Positions 57,479-64,000 of a DNA stretch of 64,000 bases are shown here, one piece after another. Position 1 is the first letter of the stretch; each line of letters begins with the position of its first letter. This DNA comes from Sphingomonas ginsenosidivorax (GTDB lineage Bacteria; Pseudomonadota; Alphaproteobacteria; Sphingomonadales; Sphingomonadaceae), in NCBI RefSeq assembly GCF_007995065.1, contig NZ_VOQR01000001.1:3103001-3167000 (forward strand), in the 5' to 3' direction. The position numbers and the translations under genes are program-made. The notes below the pieces were generated by a model. The model was not told where the DNA came from. It did no database searches and was given only the letters and a program-made list of their open reading frames with translations.

Positions 57479-60382
57479 CTAGAACGAGTAGCGGGCACCG
57501 AGGAAGAACTGGCGGCCGCTGTGCGTCAGCACGTTGAGCCGGTTGGTCTCGTCCACGAACTGGTCGTTGACCTGGTCGGTCAGGTTCACGGCCTCGAGGC
57601 TCAGCTTCAACGAGTCGGTGACGTTATACGACATCTGCGCGTCGAAATTGGTCGTGCTGTTGGTGCCGTTATACGCGTTGCCCTCGGTACCCGGGACCGC
57701 GGTCAGGTATTTCGAGCGATAGGCGACCGAGCCGCGGATCGAGAATTTCTCGGTCTCGAAGTAGAGCGTGCCGTTGGCGGCATGCTTCGACAGCCCGATC
57801 AGCGGTTCGGTGACGGTCGCGGCGCTCGTCGCGGAGATCAGGTAATCGATGTCGGACTTCACATAGGTGTAGTTGGCGAGCACGCCGAAGTTCGACAGGA
57901 TGCCGGGCAGGAAGCTGAAGGGCTGCTGGATGTTGACCTCGAACCCCTGCAACCGGCCGCCGCTCGAATTGACCGGCTGGCTGACGATGAAGACGTCGGT
58001 CGGCGACGCGGTGGTGCCCGTCAGCAGCGATGCGGGCAGCCCCAGCGCGCTGAACGGCACCCCGGTGCTGAGCGTCTGGACGAAGCTGCCGATGTCCTTG
58101 CGGAACGCCGACACCGCATAGATCGCGCCGCGCGTCGGATACCATTCGATCGACGCGTCGTAGTTGGTCGACGCGGTCGGCTTGAGGTCGGGGTTGCCGC
58201 TGCTGAAGCTGCGGTTGCCACCCGACACGTTGAGGCTGCCGCCCGGCGTGATCGACGAGATGCCGGCGCGCGCCAGCGTCTTGGCCGACGCGAGGCGGAC
58301 GAGCAGCTTGTCGGTGACGTCCATCACCAGATTGCCCGACGGCAGCCAGCGATGATAGCTGCGATCCGCCGCGACGAGGTTGATCGCCGCGCCCTGGCTC
58401 GCATAGCCGGTCGAATATTGGTCGGTCTTGACGTAGCGGACGCCGAGGTCGCCGCGGACCGGCACGCCCAGGTCGGCGAAGTTGAACTCGCCCATCCCCC
58501 AGCCGCCCAGATCGTCCTCGCGCACGGTGATGAACGATCCGCGTGCGGTCGCGTTCTCGATGCCGCCGGTCGCATAGAGCGGGTTGCTGTAGATACCGTA
58601 GAGGCTGGCGAACTTGGCCAGGTCCGGGACGACGAACGCTGTGGGAGTGCCGCCGGGGACGTCGAGTCCCTTGCCGAAGCCGGAGAACAATGTCGTCGCC
58701 GCTGCGACCTGCGCCGGGGTCAGTGTGGTGACCACGGTCTCCCCCGACAGGCGACGCTGCTCGGTCGAGCTGTATTCGAACCGCCGCCAGTCGGCGCCCG
58801 CCTTCAGCTTGAGCGCCGGCGAGACCGTCCATTCGACGAAGCCCTTGGCGTTGGTGAAACTGTTGTCGACCGTCTGCGGGCGGATCCGCACCTCGGACGT
58901 GCCGTTGACGAAGCCGAAGCTCGCCGGGTTGCTGACGTCGACGCCGGGCCTGATCAGCGGGAACCGCGTCGTGAAATCGTACTGGAAATTGTTTGTGTTG
59001 GCCGCGTCGAGCGTGACGGTGGTCTGTACCGGGTTGCTGAACTTCGAGTCCGCATAGCCGACGACGCCGCCGAACTTGATGCTGTCGCCGATCTTCTGGT
59101 CGAGCGTGGCCGTAACCTGGTAGAAATCGGTCGTCAGCTCGTCGTAGCGCGCCTGCGTGCGCAGATCGACGCCGTCGAAGGTGCCGCTGATGATGTTGTT
59201 GTCGCCGTCGACCACGCCGGTGCGGATCGTCGTCTGCGGCTTGCCGGTGCCCGAGCGGCTGAAGCTGATCGCCTGCAGCTGCGACTCCTTCCGCGTGCCG
59301 TCGAGCCGCGAATAGAGCGCATCGATCGAGAGCAGGGTCTTGGAGGTCGGCTGGAACTGCACCGACCCGGCGGCGCCGAGGCGCTTCTGGAAGATGTCGT
59401 AGCTGACCAGCCCGGGGATGCGCGGGTGGTAGAGCGCGGTCTCGGGATTGGCGTCGTTGATCTGTGCGAGCGTCTTGCCGGGCAGCGTCGAGGCGGCGTT
59501 GAACCCGCCGTTGAACCCGCCATAGGTCCAGCGCGTGATGTTCGCGCCCTCTTCGCGGACGCTGCGCTCCTCGTACGCGACCGAGAGCAGCACGCCGAAC
59601 GTCTTTTCCGGGTTGGACGCGGTGATGAGGCCGGAGAATTTGGGCGTCGCGCGCTTGCGCAGGTCGTTGTAGCTCGCCTGGGCGGACACCACCGCCGTGG
59701 GTTTGCGGTAATCGAACGGCCGCGCGATCTGCAGGTCGACGGTGCCGCCGAGCGACCCTTCCTCGACGTCGGCGGTCGCGGTCTTGCGGACCGCAAGGCT
59801 ATTGAAGAGGTCCGACGAGAAGATGTTGAAGTCGAACCCGCGACCGCGGTTCACGCCGCCCGAATTGTCGGTGCCGCCGGTGGTGCCGATCGCTTCCATG
59901 CCGTTGATGCGGACGCGGGTATATTCGGGGCCTAGCCCGCGGACCGCGATGCTGCGGCCTTCGCCGTTGACGCGGGTGATCGCGACGCCGGGAATGCGCT
60001 GCAGCGACTCCGCGAGGTTGAGGTCGGGGAATTCGGCGATGTCCTCCGCCTTGATCACGTCGACCGCGGCCGTCTGGTTGCGCTTGATCCCGAGCGCGCT
60101 GGTCAGGCTCGCGCGAAAGCCCGTAACGACGATGTCGGGCGCGGAGGCGTCGGCCGCGGCCGCGTCGATCGTCCCGGGAGCGCCGGCGACCGGCTGTTCG
60201 GGCGGCAGCGCGGGCGATGCCGGCGGCGTATCGGTGTCGGTGGTGTCGCCGGGCGCGCGAGCGTCCTTCTGCGCGTTGGTCTCGGGCGCCGCCTGCGCGT
60301 GGGCGACCGACACGATCAGCATCGATGCGGATAGCGCACTGCCGATAGCGAGCACGGACTTGAAACGATGAATGCCGGTCAT
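57479..60382 (-). CDS. TonB-dependent receptor (sphingomonad carbohydrate type)
   Basis: 967-residue outer-membrane active transporter. Signal peptide with SVLAIGSALSASMLIVSVAHAQA; a Thr/Pro/Ala-rich spacer; a plug domain with DIVVTGFRASL, IKAEDIAEFPDLNLAESLQRIPG and VRGLGPEYTRVRINGMEAIG; then a 22-strand barrel ending in RQFFLGARYSF with the terminal aromatic residue needed for BAM insertion. Start ATG 60382 has GGGAG upstream. It belongs to the large group used in Caulobacter and sphingomonads for oligosaccharide uptake; the neighbouring sugar-acid transporter supports that. Confidence 0.95.
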   Translation of the reverse strand: MTGIHRFKSVLAIGSALSASMLIVSVAHAQAAPETNAQKDARAPGDTTDTDTPPASPALPPEQPVAGAPGTIDAAAADASAPDIVVTGFRASLTSALGIKRNQTAAVDVIKAEDIAEFPDLNLAESLQRIPGVAITRVNGEGRSIAVRGLGPEYTRVRINGMEAIGTTGGTDNSGGVNRGRGFDFNIFSSDLFNSLAVRKTATADVEEGSLGGTVDLQIARPFDYRKPTAVVSAQASYNDLRKRATPKFSGLITASNPEKTFGVLLSVAYEERSVREEGANITRWTYGGFNGGFNAASTLPGKTLAQINDANPETALYHPRIPGLVSYDIFQKRLGAAGSVQFQPTSKTLLSIDALYSRLDGTRKESQLQAISFSRSGTGKPQTTIRTGVVDGDNNIISGTFDGVDLRTQARYDELTTDFYQVTATLDQKIGDSIKFGGVVGYADSKFSNPVQTTVTLDAANTNNFQYDFTTRFPLIRPGVDVSNPASFGFVNGTSEVRIRPQTVDNSFTNAKGFVEWTVSPALKLKAGADWRRFEYSSTEQRRLSGETVVTTLTPAQVAAATTLFSGFGKGLDVPGGTPTAFVVPDLAKFASLYGIYSNPLYATGGIENATARGSFITVREDDLGGWGMGEFNFADLGVPVRGDLGVRYVKTDQYSTGYASQGAAINLVAADRSYHRWLPSGNLVMDVTDKLLVRLASAKTLARAGISSITPGGSLNVSGGNRSFSSGNPDLKPTASTNYDASIEWYPTRGAIYAVSAFRKDIGSFVQTLSTGVPFSALGLPASLLTGTTASPTDVFIVSQPVNSSGGRLQGFEVNIQQPFSFLPGILSNFGVLANYTYVKSDIDYLISATSAATVTEPLIGLSKHAANGTLYFETEKFSIRGSVAYRSKYLTAVPGTEGNAYNGTNSTTNFDAQMSYNVTDSLKLSLEAVNLTDQVNDQFVDETNRLNVLTHSGRQFFLGARYSF

Positions 60383-60682
60383 GGCGATCAGACTCCCCTC
60401 GGGGCGGCGCATTATCGCGCTTTGCCCAGTGCCGGCTTCGATGCGAGCCGGTCCGTGGAGTCTCGGTAGACCCGCGCGGGGCCGATACGCCAATCTCAAT
60501 CAGGCATGGATCGTTGCCGATCCTGCACCGATCCGTGCCGAGCCCGTTCGGTGCCATCGTGCCAAGTCCTGGCTTGATCGACGCCGATTTCGACTTGGAC
60601 GGCGGCCCCCTGCCCCGGTAGCGTCGGGGCCAGAGTTCGCATGCCCCCGCCAGAGCGGGCAGCGCCCAGCAGGAGAGAGTGC
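60383..60682. promoter_or_regulatory. Divergent promoter region between the TonB receptor and MFS genes
   Basis: 300 bp with no gene. It contains partly repeated motifs GATCGTTGCCGATCC, GCACCGATCCGTGCC and GTGCCATCGTGCC near 60510-60560, which could be operator half-sites for a sugar-acid regulator, and ribosome sites for both genes. No regulator gene is visible in the window. Confidence 0.4.
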
Positions 60683-62056
60683 ATGACCGACACCGCCGTC
60701 CCCGGCACCGCGCGTCCAGCCGCCACCAGCGGGCCCGCGGCGCGCCCGACGCGCGTGCGCTACAGCGTCATCGCGCTGATCTTCCTGATCACCTCGATCA
60801 ACTATGCCGATCGCGCGACCTTCTCGATCGCGGGCAGCGCCGCCTCCGCCGAACTCGGCCTGTCGCCGGTGCAGATGGGCTATATCCTGTCGGCGTTCGC
60901 CTGGGCCTATGTGCTCGCGCAGGTGCCGGGCGGGCTGCTGCTCGACAAGTTCGGGACCAAGCGGGTCTATGCCGTCGCGATCGCGACCTGGTCGCTGTTC
61001 ACCGCGACCCAAGGGTTCGTCGGACTGGGGTTCGTCGGGCTGGTGCCGGGGCTTTCGGTGCTGGCCACGCTGTTCTGCCTGCGCTTCCTGGTCGGCGTCG
61101 CGGAGGCCCCCTCCTTCCCCGGCAATGCGCGGATCGTCGCGGCCTGGTTCCCGGGCGCCGAACGCGGCACCGCGTCGGCGATCTTCAATTCGGCGCAGTA
61201 TTTCTCGCTGGTGGCGTTCGCGCCGCTGATGGGGTGGCTGGTGCACAGCTTCGGCTGGCGGTCGGTCTTCTACGTGATGGGCGTGCTCGGGCTGCTCGCG
61301 ACGGGCGTGTTCCTGGCCTATATCCACAGCCCGATCCGGCACCCGCAGATCAACGCCGCCGAGCTCGCGCATATCGAGGCGGGCGGCGGGCTGATCCGCA
61401 TGGAGGAAGCGGTCGCGGTCCGCGCACCCTCGTTCACCTGGACCAACATCCGCCAGCTGCTCGCCAACCGCATGCTGGTCGGCATCTATCTCGGCCAATA
61501 TTGCATCAACGTGCTGACCTATTTCTTCGTGACCTGGTTTCCGATCTACCTCGTCAAGGAACGCGGGTTCGACATCATGCACGCCGGCTTCGCCGCTGCC
61601 GCGCCCGCGCTGTGCGGGTTCGCGGGCGGGCTGGTCGGCGGCTATGTCTCCGACCTGCTGCTCAGGCGGACCGGCTCGATCGACATTGCCCGCAAGGGGC
61701 CGCTGCTGGTCGGCATGCTGCTCGCGAGCCTGATCATCGCCTGCGTGTTCGTACGATCGGAATGGCTGATCATCACGCTGATGGCGGTCGCGTTCTTCGG
61801 CAAGGGCGTCGCGTCGCTCGGCTGGGCGGTGGTGTCCGACGTCGCGCCCAAGGAGCTGGCGGGGCTGACCAGCGGCGTGTTCAACATGTTCGGCAACGTC
61901 GCCGGTATCGTCACGCCGATCGTCATCGGCTATATCGTCGCGGCGACCGGATCGTTCGACTGGGCGCTGGTGTTCGTCGGCGCGCACTGCCTGCTGACGA
62001 TCGTCGCCTATTTCGGGATCGTCGGCCCCATCCGCCGCGTCGAGCTCGCCAAGTGA
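60683..62056 (+). CDS. MFS transporter, hexuronate/glucarate (ExuT/GudP) type
   Basis: 457-residue inner-membrane symporter with 12 TM helices. SINYADRATFSIAG is the anion:cation symporter family signature at TM1; GYILSAFAWAYVLAQVPGGLLLDKFGTK and PGNARIVAAWFPGAERGTAS match the D-galactonate/glucarate/hexuronate group. ATG 60683 follows AGGAGA 8 nt upstream. It probably carries a sugar acid taken in through the divergent receptor. The stop overlaps the next gene (GTGA). Confidence 0.92.
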   Translation: MTDTAVPGTARPAATSGPAARPTRVRYSVIALIFLITSINYADRATFSIAGSAASAELGLSPVQMGYILSAFAWAYVLAQVPGGLLLDKFGTKRVYAVAIATWSLFTATQGFVGLGFVGLVPGLSVLATLFCLRFLVGVAEAPSFPGNARIVAAWFPGAERGTASAIFNSAQYFSLVAFAPLMGWLVHSFGWRSVFYVMGVLGLLATGVFLAYIHSPIRHPQINAAELAHIEAGGGLIRMEEAVAVRAPSFTWTNIRQLLANRMLVGIYLGQYCINVLTYFFVTWFPIYLVKERGFDIMHAGFAAAAPALCGFAGGLVGGYVSDLLLRRTGSIDIARKGPLLVGMLLASLIIACVFVRSEWLIITLMAVAFFGKGVASLGWAVVSDVAPKELAGLTSGVFNMFGNVAGIVTPIVIGYIVAATGSFDWALVFVGAHCLLTIVAYFGIVGPIRRVELAK

Positions 62057-63882
62057 TCGATCGTCGCATGCTGCTGGGCGGTGCCGCCGCGCTCGCCGCC
62101 CTCCCCGCCCGCGCGCGGACCGCACCCGCCGCGCTGGTGGTGAGCACGCCGATGGCGGCACCCGAATGGGCGGTACTGCAGCGCCGGCTTCTCACGGCGA
62201 ATGCGGCGGCCTGCGAGGCGTTCTACGCCAAATATGTCGACGGCCGCGACCAGCTGAAGGTCTTCGCGCGCTGGGGCGCGAATGACGGGCCCGACGACGC
62301 GGCGGAGGCGACCAACGACTGGGCGCTGCTCCACGCGCTCGGCGGGTCCGACCGTATTCTGACGCTGACGCAGCGCTTCTGGGAAGGCCACCTCAGGCAA
62401 TACACAGCGGCGCGGACCGTCGACGTGCCGATCGCGCGCGCGGGCATGTACTACCGCGAATTCCCGGTGCAGATGGACTGGCAGCACAATGCCGAGGGGC
62501 TGACGACGTTCAACTCGATGGGGCTGTCGGCGCCGCGCGATGCGAAGCTGCTCGAGCGGACGCGGCGCTATGCCGATTTCTACACCGGTCGCGATCCGAC
62601 GGTGAAGAATTACGACCCCCGCCTGCGCATCATCCGCAGCCTGCTCAACGGCAGCCGCGGCCCGAAGCTCACCGCCGCCACCGCGCTCGACTGGGCGGGC
62701 GATCCGTTCGCGGCGGGCGAGCGCTTCCACATGGAGCATGGCGAGACGACCTATGCGCAGACGCTCGCGCATTATGCCGATTATGGCGACGTGGTCGGCG
62801 ACAATCCGCTCAACCTGCAGGCGACGACGCTGGGATTGAACGCCTATGCGCTGGGCGGCGGCGATCGGTATCGCGCCTGGGCGCTCGACTATCTCGACGC
62901 CTGGGTGACGCGCGCCGCGAAGAACGACGACATCGTCCCGAGCCATGTCGGGCTCGACGGGACGGTCGGCAAGGATTGGTGGACGGGCACCTATGGCTGG
63001 GGCTTCTCGCCAAAGGTGCCGCAGACCGGCAAGCGCGAGAACCGCAACCGCGTCCCCCGATCGATCACCGCGTTCATGAACGGCACGCTGCTGACCGGCG
63101 ACCGCGCCTATATCGACGTCTGGCGCAGGCAGTCGGCGCGGCTGAACGGTCTCGCGCGAACGATCGACGGCACGCTGCAGACGCCGACGATGCACGGCGC
63201 GCAAGGCTGGTATGGCTGGCAACCGGGCGCCTATCGCACCAACGGGTTCGAAATCTGGTACGTGACGCAGGACCCCGCCGATCGCGCGGCGGCGGGCGAG
63301 ACGCCCTGGGTGTCGTTCCTCGAGGGGCAGAACCCGGACTATCCGACCACCGCGCTCGCGGCGGACCTCCAGCACGTCGCCGATCGCATCGCAGCGGCGA
63401 AGGCCGACCCGACGACGCCCGAGACCCGGCTCGCCGACTGGCCGATCGACATCAACCCGGCGAGCGTGAAGAGCCTCGTCCAGCTGATGACCGGCGGCCT
63501 GCACATCGCCCGCCCCCCCTGGTCGAAGACGAGCCCCCCGCAGGGCGGCGTACCGCTGCATTGCCGGCTGCGCTATTTCGATCCCGACCGCCGCCGCGCA
63601 GGCGTGCCGGAGGATGTCGCGGCACTGGTGCACACGCTCGGCGACATGACGACCGAGGTGACCCTGGTCAATCTGGGCCGGCAGGCGCGGACCGTCGTTG
63701 TGCAGGGTGGCGCCTATGCGGAGCACCGGATCGAGGCGGTCGAGGTCGCAGGGACATCGGCCACCGTCGGCGGGGCGGCGTTCACGATCCGGCTCGAGCC
63801 GGGGTGCGGGGCGCGGATGACGCTGGCGATGCGGCGCTACGCCAATCGGCCGACGCTGGCGTTTCCCTGGGACCGTGCCTAA
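62053..63882 (+). CDS. Secreted alpha/alpha-barrel-like protein of unknown function (Tat signal)
   Basis: 609 residues. The N-terminus is a probable Tat signal (DRRMLLGGAAALAALPARA). The rest has repeated helical hairpins with aromatic and acidic clusters: WGANDGPDDAAEATNDWALLHALGG, WEGHLRQYT, YYREFPVQMDWQHNAEG, MEHGETTYAQ and DWWTGTYGWGFSP, which suggest an alpha6/alpha6 toroid like that of polysaccharide lyases and glycosidases. A smaller beta domain lies at the C-terminus. The start is GTG 62053, overlapping the MFS stop (GTGA). With the receptor and the sugar-acid transporter it may be a new lyase or hydrolase; no catalytic residue can be named. Confidence 0.75.
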   Translation: MIDRRMLLGGAAALAALPARARTAPAALVVSTPMAAPEWAVLQRRLLTANAAACEAFYAKYVDGRDQLKVFARWGANDGPDDAAEATNDWALLHALGGSDRILTLTQRFWEGHLRQYTAARTVDVPIARAGMYYREFPVQMDWQHNAEGLTTFNSMGLSAPRDAKLLERTRRYADFYTGRDPTVKNYDPRLRIIRSLLNGSRGPKLTAATALDWAGDPFAAGERFHMEHGETTYAQTLAHYADYGDVVGDNPLNLQATTLGLNAYALGGGDRYRAWALDYLDAWVTRAAKNDDIVPSHVGLDGTVGKDWWTGTYGWGFSPKVPQTGKRENRNRVPRSITAFMNGTLLTGDRAYIDVWRRQSARLNGLARTIDGTLQTPTMHGAQGWYGWQPGAYRTNGFEIWYVTQDPADRAAAGETPWVSFLEGQNPDYPTTALAADLQHVADRIAAAKADPTTPETRLADWPIDINPASVKSLVQLMTGGLHIARPPWSKTSPPQGGVPLHCRLRYFDPDRRRAGVPEDVAALVHTLGDMTTEVTLVNLGRQARTVVVQGGAYAEHRIEAVEVAGTSATVGGAAFTIRLEPGCGARMTLAMRRYANRPTLAFPWDRA

Positions 63883-63889
63883 TTCCCGT

Positions 63890-64000
63890 CATCCCGGAAC
63901 CGCTTCGGCTCGTCCGCGCAGCGACCGGTATGGCCCGTGCTCCTGCGAACGCAGGAGCCCAGGGTTACGAACGACCCCGACCGTGACTCCTGGGCTCCTG
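63890..64000. repeat. Dispersed hairpin repeat at the right edge of the window
   Basis: After the last stop codon comes CGTCATCCCGGAAC, then GCTCCTGCGAACGCAGGAGC (perfect 8-bp hairpin) near 63939-63958, CCCAGGGTTACGAACG and, at the edge, ACTCCTGGGCTCCTG. Related pieces (CGTCATCCTGGG, ATCCAGGGTTACC) are at 11455-11548. No gene is seen here. Confidence 0.65.

Noticed and set aside
60679..63882. A single 1067-codon protein spanning the MFS gene and the secreted protein
   Set aside because: The first 458 codons are the out-of-frame shadow of the MFS gene; a Tat-type signal begins at GTG 62053.

Overview
The window looks like a chromosomal segment of a GC-rich alphaproteobacterium, most likely a sphingomonad (Sphingomonas or a close relative). 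The support is the roughly two-thirds GC composition, gene content typical of that group (a large TonB-dependent receptor next to an ExuT/GudP-type transporter, an FzlA-like GST, a FixL/FixJ pair) and several families of short GC-rich inverted repeats between genes. No rRNA, CRISPR array, phage or intact insertion sequence was seen. One tRNA gene, tRNA-Leu(CAG), is present.

Layout. 0-5.2 kb: the end of an RND efflux operon (adaptor, HAE1 permease, outer-membrane factor). 5.3-15.4 kb: housekeeping genes separated by repeats (flavin reductase, class A PBP, threonine aldolase, EamA exporter, epimerase, PepN, CsaA-like protein, FzlA-like GST). 15.7-22.4 kb: the glutamate synthase operon, gltD then gltB, with a HEPN/MNT toxin-antitoxin-like pair between the two subunits, every junction overlapping by 4 bp. 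22.6-28 kb: uppP with an NDUFA9-like dehydrogenase, tRNA-Leu, TfoX-domain protein, SDR, HSL-type esterase, Gfo/Idh/MocA oxidoreductase.

28.1-45.6 kb is a stress and low-oxygen metabolism island: GNAT, oleate hydratase, VIT-family protein, a haem-PAS FixL kinase with FixJ, a degenerate receiver, a P-type ATPase, a YflT-like stress protein, a universal stress protein, phosphoketolase plus acetate kinase, a small protein coupled to an L,D-transpeptidase, and a YoaK/DUF1275 protein in one open frame with an alcohol dehydrogenase. Eight copies of a 16-bp motif (consensus TRSGTARTTYCCGACG) lie in the intergenic regions, seven of them about 60-140 bp upstream of a gene start and pointing towards it. 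They resemble FixJ operators, so I infer that the local oxygen-sensing FixLJ pair controls the island.

46-52 kb: a czcCBA heavy-metal efflux operon with a His-rich exported leader protein. 52.3-55.7 kb: an unusual five-gene minus-strand operon (putative beta-helix protein, collagen-like Gly-rich protein, MauE/DoxX-like membrane protein, Cys-containing protein of unknown family, SAM methyltransferase) preceded by about 700 bp of AT-rich, gene-free DNA. It looks horizontally acquired and is the best candidate for an undescribed system. 56.4-63.9 kb: rlmJ, then a carbohydrate-uptake locus (TonB receptor divergent from an MFS sugar-acid transporter and a secreted protein of unknown function). The window ends in another dispersed repeat.
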